Origin: Larus michahellis
Taxonomy: Eukaryota > Chordata > Aves > Charadriiformes > Laridae
DNA length: 64,000 bases
Assembly: GCF_964199755.1 (NCBI RefSeq)
Contig: NC_133914.1
Location: forward strand, 1,860,001 to 1,924,000
Direction of reading: 5' to 3'
Positions 44,196-55,529 of the stretch are shown here, in pieces. Under the pieces are notes generated by a model. That model ran no database searches. It was given only the letters and a program-made list of their open reading frames with translations, and had not been told where the DNA came from. A program made the position numbers and the translations under genes. Numbering within the stretch: position 1 is the stretch's first letter; every line of letters begins with the position of its first letter.

Positions 44196-47100
44196 GGCTC
44201 AGAAGTGGGGTTGGCCGGGGAACAAGAACTGTTTCATCAAATGTTCAAGGTTTTAAAATCTGGTTTTCTTCCAGTGTGCAACCAAAGTGAGCCCTTTTGA
44301 AACTTTTCCATGGCAAGCCACCCCCAGTGTGAGCGTGTCCCAGAGAGCTGGGGGCTGTGGGCAGAGCCCACGTGGGCAGCAGGGACCTCCCCACTGCGGG
44401 CAGGGCATTTTGGGGGGACAGGCAGGGCGTTTTGGGGGGCAGGCAGCCTCCCAGCGGGTCGGCGTGTCCCGGCAATGAGCGTGTCCAGCCCCGAGAGCCC
44501 CCGGTGCCCTCCTCGGTGCCCTCCCCGGGCCGCTGCGGGTCCCTGCCTGCGCTGTCAGGCAGCATTGTCTCCGCATGGCGGGTTTCTTTCTGTGCGGGAG
44601 AGCTGTGCATCCCCCTCTTCTCTGCGCTCAGCAGCCTTTCGCTGTCACATTGCGTTATTTGCTCCACGAGAAGTGACTGATGAACCTCCCCCCGCCTCCC
44701 CGCTCCCTCCTTCCCCTGCCTGCAAAATGCCCGGTGGCCGCCCGGCCTCACCAGGGCGCGGGAGAGGGGCGGCAGCCGAGGGGACCCCGCACCCCAGCAC
44801 CCATCGCTGCCCCTCGGCCCGCCAGCATCCGCGGAGGCGGCACGGGTGGCTCCGGGATTGGGGAAGGATATTATCTGGGGATTGGGAAGCGACATCTCAG
44901 CCAGGTTTCAAAGGCATGTCCTCATCCTCTCCTGGGCACAGCGTGGGGTGGGCATCTCCCCACCCGGGTTCCTGCCTGCTGCTGTTTTGGGGCTGGGGGT
45001 CTGGGCAGGGCTGAGCCCCTCATCTGGGGCATGGCAGCACACCCCCACACACACACACAGTTTCTCCCAACTCTTAATTCATTCTCCATTATTTTTGTCT
45101 TCCCCTCCTCCCTCTCTCCGTCTCAGCTGCCTGATGAATGAAGGATGGGGTTTTAAGCCTTTTTTACCCCCAAGGCCTGCAGCGCTGGCTTGGCTGCTAT
45201 CGCTGGGATAAATGCAGGCTTTTCGGCCCGGAGCTGCATCCGGCAGAGCCGCGCCGCCCCCCCCCCGCACCGGGTTATCAATCCCCGCTCAGCATCGCCA
45301 GCGCCGGGCTGGGTCCTCTCCACTGGGAGCCCTTTTCCTACCCTCTGGCCACAAGAAAGACCAGTGTGGCTTAATTCTGCACAGTATCAACACCAAACAG
45401 ACTCAGCCCAACGCTACTGGCTTCTCTTAATTCGCCTTTGTATTCCTCGTTTTTCATGAATTTTTAAAAAGTTTCCATTTCTCTCCGCGCCTCCGTCTTA
45501 TCCGCCGGGTTTCGGTGGGTTTGCCGGGGCACGCGTCCCCCTGTGCCTGCGCGGGCTCCGCATCCCCCTCCTCGCCCTCCCGGAGAAAACAAAGGAGGCG
45601 GGAAATCAGCTCGATCTCCCCACCCTGGAAAGTTTTCGGATGGCTTGAGAAATGAAATTTCCCGGCAGATGAAAGGGCCGGCGCGGTTATCAGATCCCCG
45701 CCGGCCGGGTCCTGGCACGGCTCGGTGGCACGGTGCTCCGGCGCTCGCTCCTCCCGCCAGCATCACTCAGACGTAAAAATACAGATGGTGCCACTTGCAA
45801 GGGCAGGGCTGGAGCCGTGGGGTGGAAAGAGGCTCTTGGAAGGCAAAACAAAATTATCTGACTCCTCAACGGACTTAAAAAAACCTCAAATGCATTTATC
45901 TGTTGTTTTGCTCTAGTGCAAAAGGCGCCCTCCATCCATGACTGGGAACTGGAAGCTGCCGTCTCCCTCCCGGCCCTGCCCAGAGAGCAGAGAAATTAAG
46001 GCAGGATAGAGAAAAACGGAGATTCCAAGATGGAAAACACAGATAGAGCCGGTGAAGGCAGCCAAGCTGGGGCTGTTCAGAGCCGGCGTTCCGGTTTGAA
46101 TCTGAACACGGATAAGCTGGAGCCACCCCCCACCCGCCCCGACCGGAGCCTTCCCCGCTCCTGCGGCACGCAGCGTCCCCAGGCCCACAGTGCCAGCAGC
46201 GCTGCCGTGGTCCCACACGTGTCACGGCTGAGCCGGACCCATCCTGGGCAGCCCCCGGCCCCATCCCAACGTTCAGCAGTCCCCGGGGGGGTCGTCTCCC
46301 CCGTCCCGGCCAAAGGGAGCCGGCAGAGCTCTGCAGCCCCGTTTGGGGCTGGATCGGTGTTTCTCGACCGTCCAAGCAGAACCTTTGTTTTTAAGCCCTC
46401 AATTAAATGCTCGTAGACAGCCAGCTTGCGTGGCACTCGGATTATTATCCCCTTGGAGGAATAAAGTGCAGCATCGAGGCTTCTGGGATTCAAACCGATG
46501 GTTCCAGGGCTCTCGATATTTCAGTGCTGATGCTTAAGCCCAGGAAGGCATTCCCTCCAGCAAGACAGCCACTACATCATACGGGGAACGCGCTGTGAAA
46601 TAATGATGTACGGCTGGCCTTGAGGCACTCTTTGCAGCTTGATTGGCCTCCATGGCAGAAGAATAACCGAGAGTTTATTGCTCCTCTTCTAGTGATCTTT
46701 ACTCCCAGCTGTTTTCTCGGGGAGGCCTGGATCATCCGAAGAGCCATGGGTTGCTGGCGTGGCCCTGAGCACAGCCGGTTCCCGGGACGGGGCTCCGCTG
46801 TCGTGGGGTGAATCCCTGCGGGAAAATCCCCCCGATCTCCGCCCAAGGCGGGTGAGGAGGCCCGGGCACATCTCAGACCCCTTTCCGCCTCCTCCTGCGG
46901 GTGCGGGGAGCTCCTGGAGCAGCCCCCAGCCCCCCTGGCTCCAGCACCCAGCCGTCCCAACAGAGAGCACCCAGCTGCTCGCCCCGTGTCCCCTTCACCG
47001 GCACCCACCTGGCATCCCCCCGCCGCAGCGCTGCCCCCCGGCAAAGCCCCCGCCACCGCAGCCGTGCCCGAGAGCCCATTTCTGCCGGCTGCGATCTCCG

Positions 47101-50100
47101 CTGCCTGGGCAGGAGACACGGACGGGAGCCAAGGAGAACGGGGCAAAGAGCATTTTCACCCAGAAAATTATTGGCAACCCCCAGCTCCTGGTGCTGTTTG
47201 CAGAGGGCAAAGGTTAGATGGTTGCAGGTGATTCCCCCCCCCCTTTTCTTTTGAGGAGTCGTGCTGCAAATAGGCTGATTTCTAAGATTTTTCTATCATT
47301 AAAATGTAAATGAAAACAGACACGAAAACAATCTGAATTTCCAGCCGAGTTGCTCTTGCTTAATATTCTACCCCGAAGGGGGATGTGCGGAAGCAACAAC
47401 ATTTCAAAGGGAATCATTAAAGAAGGCAGGCTCAAACTGCGTTTTCATCAGATACCGCGGCAGAGCCGAGCTCTCGGGGTCTCGCCCATCCCGCCGCTGC
47501 TGGAAAGGATGCGGGAGAAACAGCTTTGGAGGAAAAGAAACGTCTGAGCCACGGCAAGGAGGATGGACGCACCGAGCTGGGGCTGCGCCCGCCTGCCTTG
47601 CTGTGTCCCGGCGCGGTTTGGCTCTGGCTGCGGGTGGGCAGCGCACGGGTCTGCGGGATCTGCGGGGCCTGCGGGGGCTGCAGGTGCTGCGGGTGCGCGG
47701 CTGCAGTGTGACCTGCGCTATCCAGCTGGGACCATGCCCGGGTTTTAATGCATCCCGAGTTTTTAGACATGCCCTGGGCGGGCAGCGGGGTTCTGCGATG
47801 TGCCCCGACACGTTCGCAGTGCGGGCGGGGGGAAGACCCCGATACATCCCCAACCTGCCTGCGCTCCCCTCCCACCCTGAGCTCTCAGCTTCGGCGCTGC
47901 TTGGCTCTGTTTCAAGCAGGAGGATGAGGTGACCATCTTCTTACCACCAATGTAATGCATTTAAAATTAAATACAAAATGAGAATAGCATGAAAAATCAC
48001 GTGAATCTTGGTCCAGCCACACCCTGGAGCACTTAGGGTAGGGAAAGGGCTGAGCGGTTTTGGTTGAATCCTGAGCACGGCGCTTGCTGCCCCAATAAGC
48101 TGAAATGTCATCGTTGCTCTGGCTGGCACGGAACAGCTCAGAGTGGTTTACATTCAGCTTTGGCAGGGGTCACCGAGCAGCGGACGCGCGGGGGCTCGCG
48201 GGCTGCGGGAGCTCCTCAGCCAGCGCGGGGCAGGATGCGGCCCCAGCGCTGGACCCGCGCCGTCGCCCAGCCGAGGGAGGAAAGACAACAGGCGCAGGGC
48301 TGTGGGATGGCTTCAGCATCCCTGCGGGACAGTCCCCAAACGCTGCAGAGACAGGTCTGGTGGCCGGGAGGGTCTGTCCCAGCGGATGCTGCTGGAAGAG
48401 GAGGGATGCACCGAGGCTTAGGGCCACGTGTGAGTCTCCAGGGACTCCCCGGCCCTCGGGCGCCCACTGCTCGGGGCCACTCACCCAGCGCTGCAGGAAA
48501 ACGCAGCCTGGCTGGGCAAGGAGCGCCTCTCTGCTTCAGAGGCAGGAGCAGCAAAGGCGTCCCGCGCTCCGAGCTCTCTCCAGGCCGCCCGTCTGGGCAT
48601 CCCATGGGTGACGCTCACCAGGGAGGAGGAGGGCAGGTCCCCTCTGACCCCTGCCCTGCACCCCCACCCCCTCCCTTTTCCCCATTGCCTCCCCACCCAT
48701 GCTTCCCGGCCGTCTGGAGGGGGCTGCAGGATCCATGCTGCTCCAGGCCAGATCAGGGGCTGCGTGGAAAAGGCTCTCAGCCGCCTGGCTGATGCCCGCA
48801 GGCGGGATGGCTGAGCCCAGCCTGGAGCACGGCGAGGACAGAGCCCCCCTGCTCCCCACCACCCTCCCAGGCAGCAGCAGGTGCTCCCGGCACGGCGGCA
48901 CATATGGATCCTATAAGGGCTGAGATCATCTCTCGGGGCAGCCTCGCTCTTCCGTGCGCGGGGCAGCGTCGAGACGGATGGTGGCAGCGGGACCCGGGGC
49001 TGCCGGGGACACGGAGCCCCTCGCCACGCTGGGTGCTGGCGGGTCTAGGGCGAGGGGAGCAACCCCGGCCAGGCTCCTCCTGCCAGCCAAGAGCAAAGGA
49101 AAGCCCTTTTCCCGCTGCAAACCAAACATGAGAGATCTGGAAGTCTCCGAGACACAATAAACAGGGGATCCCGGGATGCTCTAAGTATGTCCCAGTCTGG
49201 ATCTCTGGATGATAATGGCCCGAGATGATTAATTTTCTTTTGTACTTTCATGGCATCAGTTATCACATCATTTGATTTTATTTTTAAAGCCTTTTTTTTA
49301 AGCCCATAGAATACTGGAAAGGGTTAGAATGGATTCAAATTACAAGGTAAAATATTTCCCTCCAAAGCTTCATAAATACTTGATTATTTTTTCTAATGCT
49401 ATTATTTTACCTTTCAAAGAAAGGCAACGTTTGCCAAATCTTGCTTTGTGCAGTAAAACCAGTCCAGTGTTACAGGGATTTAATGTAATAATAACAATAA
49501 ACTTTCAGAGGAGTCCTTAAAAACAAAGGGCCCCATCTGCCGTGCATGGAAATTCAAGCTCCCGTGCCCCGGGGTCCGCAGCTCGTCCCCCCCACCGTGT
49601 GCCGGGGCAGCGAGCACGTGCGAGCCCCAGCCCCGAGGTGGCCCCTCGCTTCTCCCATCCCCGCACAACGGCCTGATCCAGACCCCGCTGGCGATGCACA
49701 GTCTTCCCAATGACCTGGCGGGGGGGGGGTTGGAGCTGGAGCATCTCCTCGGAGCCCCCACAAGAGCTGCCTTACCCCTCTGTGAGCTGAGAATCCAGCC
49801 TCTTATTCACCGGGGCTTGGAAATCCCTGAGGATGGAGACATCCCTGGTGTGGTCCTCGGGCGCATCCCTGTCCCAGGGATGTCCCCCATCCCTGTCCCC
49901 ATCCCCAGCCCATTGCACCCATCCTGCGCAGGGCTGGACCTGTCCCCGCAGAGGGGGCTGAGCGCTGGGCGCAGGGAGGGGTTGCAGCGTTACAGCCCCC
50001 TGGGGTGCAAGTGCCCGGGGACAGAGCGGGGTCCCGGCTCCCCCCAGGCTGGCCCGGGCTCAGCCCTGCAGCTCTTTGTGTCTTTATTGTTTCCCCCCCC

Positions 50101-51929
50101 CTCGCCTTCAGTTGGTCGGGTTTTTAATTAATTCCCAAATCTCATTTGGGCACCGGAGCTGGGAGTGGAAAAAACTCTGTCTGAAGTTGATTTTGCAAAT
50201 CAGCGCTGGCCATCGCAAACCAGCTCCGGGGGCAGAAGCATCGGGGCTCCCAATAACTGAGGAGGAAGCCTCTCGCTCATGGAGCAGATCCGCCACTTTG
50301 ATGTGCTCCCGCAGTTATTCTTTCATTTCTTGAGCAAATAATCTGGATTTTCACAAAATAATTATTTGTGTAAAGCATTTGACCAAGATAAACAGAGAAT
50401 CGCTCGGTCTCTCTGCGGGGCTGGGAGGTCTCGCATTCCCCTGAACCTGCCGGAGCTCTGTGGGCAGCAGCCCAGGTGGGACACGGCCCGTACCCGAGCC
50501 CCCGCACGCCCCCGCGTGTCCCGGAGGGCTGAGGACCAACCTCCTGGTAGCCCCAGCTGCAGGGCACGTATGAGGACAGAAAAATGCAGCCGCTCTGCCC
50601 TTCCTGAATTGCTAACCCAGCCCCTGCAAAAGGGGCTATTGCATCCCGGAATTCCCACAGATTCAGGGGCTGTAAAGGAGAAGCAGGAAGGGGGGGCCGG
50701 GGTAGGTGGGGGGTAGAAAAAAGGTGAAAGAAGGTTCAAAGGCCTGCTGCAGTTTGGGTTTTTCATCTCTAGTTAATCTCTGCAAGGCCTGAGGCGAAGT
50801 CACCTTTGGGTCAATACTCAGGTGTTTTTATCTGCCGTCCCCATCAGCGGGGCAGGGCGGGGGCTGCCCGGGGAATCCGCTCCCCCCCGACTTCCACCAG
50901 GCTCTCCCGGGGCGGGGAGGGGGGGTAAATCCTGCACCCCCGGCGCTGGCTCCCCACCACACGCCGCCCCACGGCCATGGGGAGAGACGGGAGGAGCGTC
51001 ACACCGCCGTTTGTAAATGCTAAAACGGCGTTTAAATCGAGCAGGGATGAACCGCTGGAGTTGTCCCAGCGCGTCGCCCAGGGATGCGGGGACGGGAGGA
51101 GGGTGCCAGGACATCAACCTGCCGCTCGCCCGCGCTCCGGCGGCGAACTCGGGCGGCTGCTCCCCGCGCTGCACACCCGGCAGGCTTGTCAGGGGCCACG
51201 CAGGAACAAATCCACCCGGGGCTCTGCGCTTTCACCTGCAAGGCTTTTATTCGTTAAGGTGTGCGACATGCCCACGATCACCGGCGCTGGAGACGAGCGA
51301 GCGGGAGGGCGGCGAGGCAGCGCGAGCCTTGCCGGGACGCTGCTGGACTCCTCCGGCCCCAGCGCTGGGGGCAGAGAGTGGCACAGGTCGCTTTGAGCCG
51401 AGTGGACCAAAAAAACATCCTTTTCAGAAGTGGAATTTTACAGAGATCCATATTTTACCTACCGGTGGCAGCAGCCCCAGGCGGCAGCAGAGCCCGGCTG
51501 TGCCCGTTGCGGGACGGGACGGCAGGAGGCTTGGTGCAGCCCCGGCCCCGCTGCCGCGCTCGGCCGTGGTGGTTTATTCGGGGTGCAGTAGCATCTGGCG
51601 GTGGGTGAGGCTGGGATCTGCCCAGGCTACCGGCCGTGCCGTTCCGCTGGCCACACGCTGCTCCTGGCACCAGAGCGGGGTCCCGGCCGCCTCTCGGCTC
51701 CACTCCTGCGACCGGCGGCAGGAAGGAGTTTGGCTGGGGATACAGCACCTCTGACACCGCTCCTCACCCTCCTGTCGCAGACGAGATGTGCAATTAGTGC
51801 CTGGCTTCGCGCAGTCGTCCAGGGCAGGCTCAGCCCTCGCCTCCCAGCGAAACCGCCCCGCTGCGCTCCTGCCACATCAGCAACTTCAACAGAGCACGCC
51901 ACGTTCACACGGAGTCAAACACAGCAAAC
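44196..51929. other. Intergenic, GC-rich with AT-rich islands, no gene recognised
   Basis: About 7.7 kb downstream of C1orf216. AT-rich islands lie at about 46400-46720 (including TTTGCAGCTTGATTGG), 47260-47450, 49130-49510 (GATGATTAATTTTC, TCACATCATTTGATTTTATT) and 50110-50400 (TTTTTAATTAATTCCC). A short (AC)n tract is near 45047-45060. Open frames up to 245 codons (51017-51754) overlap in several frames and show no recognisable domain. Confidence 0.4.
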
Positions 51930-51952
51930 ACACACAGCGTCTCCTTTTTAAT
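51920..51952 (-). promoter_or_regulatory. C1orf216: C1orf216 poly(A) signal (ATTAAA) with GT-rich downstream element
   Basis: TTTAAT at 51947-51952 reads ATTAAA on the minus strand. It is followed on that strand by GCTGTGTGTGTTTGCTGTG, a strong GT-rich downstream element, placing cleavage near 51930. This gives a 3' UTR of about 930 nt. ATTAAA is the commonest variant hexamer. Confidence 0.55.
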
Positions 51953-52863
51953 CTCTATTTAAGACGACTTTTCTTTGTATTCTGCATGCAGTCCATTGCT
52001 GGAAAAAATGTAGATTAGAAAAAAACACTCACTTTGCTTTCAAATGATAAATTAATATAAACACCAACAGCACAAGTTTGCAAACAGCTTCCTGATCATG
52101 CACCATGTTAAAGCATCTCCCACGACAGACAGATGTGCATATATACATAGTGGCTGTAAGGAAAAATCTAAATTAACTCTTTTCTAATACTGAATCTGAA
52201 AGAAAAATATATTGGATTTGAATCAGTTGACACTTAAATTTGTTTTTAAGCATTCTGAAGTCACTCTTCAGAATGTTTTTTTTTCTGTCTCTCCCCATCT
52301 CTCTGCATGAGTTTAGATCTTATCTGTGAAGCTTTTGCAGGTGCCCCATCAGGCGGTGCAGCGGGGCGAGTCCCGGGGAACAGCTCGGGACACTTTGCCC
52401 CCACCGAACGCAGGAGCGATGCTGAGCGCTGGCTGGGCTGTTTCCGAACGGGCGCACCGGTGCGGGCGCAATGCGGGGGATGACGTGAGCTTTGTGCTGG
52501 TGCCCGAGCATGTGCTGTAGGCTTTGCCCAGGTATGTTTAAAAGCTTCGCTGACCATAAATTAGATGTAAAAGACGAGCTTCGTCACTCCAGGCTCAGCA
52601 AACCACAAGGTCCTGAGGTCTACCCAGCCCTGTGTGCCACGGTCCCCAGGCTGGTGGGACACGACGAGCTCCCATGCAGAGGGAAAATTGAGATGGATGC
52701 TTCAGGGACCCTCAGCTACGCTGGAGAGAGATGGGAAGGGGCAGGGTGGGCACCCCAGCGCCCGGCGAGTGCTCTGCATCGGCGTGTGGCACCGAGATGC
52801 CACCAGCCAGCCCCGCGCCGGCCGGGAGGGTGAGGGCTGGGACCGGGCCACGCCAGCGGCACG
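51930..52863 (-). other. C1orf216: C1orf216 3' UTR
   Basis: AT-rich below about 52330, unlike the GC-rich DNA around it. It holds a perfect 10-bp inverted repeat at 52251-52275 (CATTCTGAAG, 5-base loop, CTTCAGAATG). On the minus strand it also holds TGTATATA at 52140-52147, an exact Pumilio recognition element. The extent is inferred from the poly(A) signal. Confidence 0.55.
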
Positions 52864-53706
52864 TCAGGGGCTGGGGGCGGCCGTGCCGGCGGGACACGCC
52901 GGGCCATGCTGCATGCAGCGGATGAGCTCCTTGCGGTTATCCAGGATGGTGTCAAAACTCTCCTGCAGCCTGTTCTGCTGGTCCACGACTTTCTGCTGGA
53001 GGCCGTGGATCCAGCGCAGCAGGGCCAGGCGCCGGTACATCACCAGCTGGATGTGGTGCTTCTCCTTCTCCCGCTCCTTGAAGCGCTCCTTGTCCTGCAG
53101 GTGCTGCACGGCCTCTGCCAGTGCTGGGAAGAGGGTCCCCGGCTCGGGCTCGGCCTCCCCCGGCTGGGGTGGGCTCCCGGGGCGGAGGGCGGTGGCGGGA
53201 GGGTCCCAGGCGCTCCCGCAGGCGCTGTCGGGGCTGTCGATGCTGAGGGAGCTGCTGGCATAGCCGTTGTCCTCCGCGGGGGAGCTCGGGGGCTTGCCGC
53301 ATCCTTCGGCCGGCTCCTCGGCGGCGGCGTTTTGGCCCCCTGTCCCGCCAACCTCGGCTCCCTCGGGGGGGCTGCGCACCCCCGGCTCGGGGAGACGCAG
53401 CCGCGTGGCACCCAGGCTCGGGGCGGCATCCCTAAGCCGGCCCTGGGCCATCTGTCTCTGCATTAATAACAGCAGATTATCGGACGGATTTGTGGTGTTT
53501 TCGCTCCGGCTGGAGCCCTCCTCCGGCGGGGACCCTGGCGCTGGCTGGCTCCAGTTCTCGTTGCTGTCACACACCTCTCCCACGAAGTTGGAGTTGGAGT
53601 CCTGCCCACAGCCAGCCCCTGGGACGGCCATGCCCAGCGCCGGGCCCCCCCGGCCCTGTCGGAACGGGGCGTTCGCCGGGATGCCCGGCGGGCAGATGGC
53701 AAACAT
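52864..53706 (-). CDS. C1orf216: C1orf216 homologue (UPF0500 family), single coding exon, 280 aa
   Basis: This is the vertebrate C1orf216 protein, whose molecular function is not established. The start MFAICPPGIP at 53706 matches the human start (MFAI...). The open frame runs a further 23 codons upstream to 53775, but a splice acceptor (TTGCAG, exon start near 53722) cuts it off. Conserved landmarks are DSNSNF (36-41), VRSPPEGAE (110-118) and EDNGYASSSLSIDS (145-158). A C-terminal block of about 196-268 holds AVQHLQDKERFKEREKEKHH, LVMYRRLALL and LQESFDTILDNRKELIRCMQ, predicted to form a coiled coil. The human protein is about 229 residues; the extra length here is Pro/Gly/Ala-rich linker at about 85-105 and 160-190. 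Only the first exon is non-coding. Homology is clear; function is unknown. Confidence 0.95.
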   Translation of the reverse strand: MFAICPPGIPANAPFRQGRGGPALGMAVPGAGCGQDSNSNFVGEVCDSNENWSQPAPGSPPEEGSSRSENTTNPSDNLLLLMQRQMAQGRLRDAAPSLGATRLRLPEPGVRSPPEGAEVGGTGGQNAAAEEPAEGCGKPPSSPAEDNGYASSSLSIDSPDSACGSAWDPPATALRPGSPPQPGEAEPEPGTLFPALAEAVQHLQDKERFKEREKEKHHIQLVMYRRLALLRWIHGLQQKVVDQQNRLQESFDTILDNRKELIRCMQHGPACPAGTAAPSP

Positions 53707-55134
53707 CTCGCCGGTCTCCTGCCTGCAAGAGAGAGGCAGGGCTGTAACGCGTCTGTGGGGCACGCGGGCTGGCACAACCAGAACTCACACCACCTACCTC
53801 GAGATAAAATGCTCCCTTACTTTGTGTGCCTCTGTTTAAAGCTACGGAGCCCAAGTCATGGGCTCATCCTTGCCCGGCGTTTGGCCACCGCTCTCAGCTT
53901 GTCCCCAGGCAGCATCACCCAGGGAGAACTTCTCACCTGGTGCAGAAGCTCGGGGCGGGCACCCCCCACCCATCTCTCCTCCCTGCGAGCTCCAGCCCAA
54001 ACCCACGCTCCCGTGGGTCCCCTGCGGTGACTGTTGGAGGCATCGCAGGGCGCCGGCATGCGGCCGGCACACTCTCGAGCGCGCGGTAGCAGCAATTCTC
54101 CCAGTGCTGGTAGAGGTTGGCTTGGAAGGAGATGCTTTTCCAACAGCAATAAGATGTATTTAAGCAGGTGAGACTGCCCGGTCTCCTCTGCACAAACTCT
54201 GCCGTCACCCCTCGGGCAGGCTGTGGGTCGGGTCTGGTCTCCACCAGTGCCCAGACTGGTAACCCCGCTGGGCCGCGTCCTTCTCTGCAGGGAGCAGAGA
54301 GGGAGCAGACGGGACCGGGAAAGGAAAGGTTCTCCCAGCATTTCTTAGGTTCACCCAGCATTTCTTGCCGGGTCACTGGCATTGAGAGCCCATCTCTGAG
54401 CTCTCCCCCAGCAAAGACGTGCCCACAGGAACTGCACGAAGGAAAACCCATTGAATGCCCCGGTTTCACCCCTGGAAAGCAGCGAAGAGGCCGGAGGGGT
54501 GGTCCAGGGCGCAACGTGGCCAGCTCGGGGCGTGGGACACGGGCCGTAGCAGTACCATGGCCCCAGCCAGGGGCAGGGAAGAGCCGTGGAGATGTACCCC
54601 CCCCAGCTGCCACCCTCTCGGCTGCGCACCCCAGGGCTGGCGGTGCCCTGCGGCACCCAGGATGGCGGGGGTTAGGAGAGCTCAGACCCACGAGTGCTGT
54701 TTGCAAGGGCGAGGATGGCACCAGAGGGAGGAGGGCGAAAGCCTGGGAGTGGCCCGGGGGTCCCGAAGGCCTGGAACCCCGGGACCATGCACTGCAGGCC
54801 CCCCCAAGACACCGACCCGCCTCCAAATGACACCGCACCCCCCCCTCAAATGACACCGGCCATTTGCGCCATCAGCCCGCTCCACCCCGTGGGAGGATGC
54901 CCCGTGGGAGGATGCGCAGCCCCCGGGGTGGGGGGGAGCCGAGGAGCGGCCCCGCACCCGCAGACATCCCCCCCCCCCCCGAACGCCGGCGGGGAGAAGC
55001 GGCGGCGGGTCCCCCCACCCGCATCCGCACCGCGCCCGGGAACCGCGGGGAGGAGATGGGCGGCTGCCACCCCCCGAGCCCGCCCCGGCCCCCACCGCGC
55101 CCTGCTCCCGCCCCGGCCCCAGCCCCGCACTCAC
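53707..55134 (-). other. C1orf216: C1orf216 5' UTR end and first intron
   Basis: About 15 nt of 5' UTR precede the ATG in the coding exon, ending at an acceptor TTGCAG near 53723. The donor GTGAGT is at 55134-55129 on the minus strand. The intron is about 1.4 kb and GC-rich. The 307-codon minus frame at 53933-54856 inside it shows no recognisable domain and is treated as chance. CCCAGCATTTCTT occurs twice close together near 54335-54367. Confidence 0.65.
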
Positions 55135-55152
55135 CGCTGCCCCGGGCCCGCT

Positions 55153-55186
<34 letters not shown>

Positions 55187-55460
55187 GGGTGGGAGCGGAA
55201 GCCACCCCGCGTGGGGAGGCGCCACGGCCGCACTTCCGAGCGCCACCGCCGCCCCCGGGATGCTGCGGGGGGGACGGGACGGGGAGATGGGGCTGCCCGC
55301 AGCCCCCGGGATGCTGCGGGGGGGACGGGACGGGGAGATGGGGCTGCCCGCCGGTCCCGCACCCGCACGGGTCCCCGCCGCCCCCGGGATGCTGCAGGGG
55401 GGGGACGGAGCTACCCGCTGTTCCCGGGGCCGGCCCGCCGCCTCCACCCTGCACGCACAC
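55135..55460 (-). promoter_or_regulatory. C1orf216: C1orf216 CpG-island promoter and non-coding exon 1, with (CCG)n and 51-bp GC repeats
   Basis: A donor GTGAGT follows AGCG at 55135 on the minus strand, which defines the 3' end of a non-coding first exon. The exon or promoter holds a (CCG)n run at about 55153-55187. Just upstream, GCCCCCGGGATGCTGC starts at 55251, 55302 and 55380. The first two units are 51 bp apart and nearly identical; the third is partial. The whole block is extremely CpG-rich. The transcription start is not determinable but probably lies within 55190-55260. Confidence 0.6.
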
Positions 55461-55529
55461 CTATATATAAATATATACGTACATATCTATCTATCTGTAC
55501 GTGCCAGGCCCCTACATTCATCCGTAGCA

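Noticed and set aside
46480-46510. tRNA-like TTCAAACC box
   Set aside because: No cloverleaf, A box or acceptor stem could be formed around it.
53707-53775. N-terminal extension of C1orf216 by 23 codons to an upstream ATG
   Set aside because: A splice acceptor (TTGCAG) interrupts this segment, and the known family start MFAI... is at 53706.
53933-54856. 307-codon minus-strand open frame
   Set aside because: It lies within the inferred C1orf216 first intron, is GC-rich, and shows no recognisable domain. Overlapping plus-strand frames of similar length are equally featureless.
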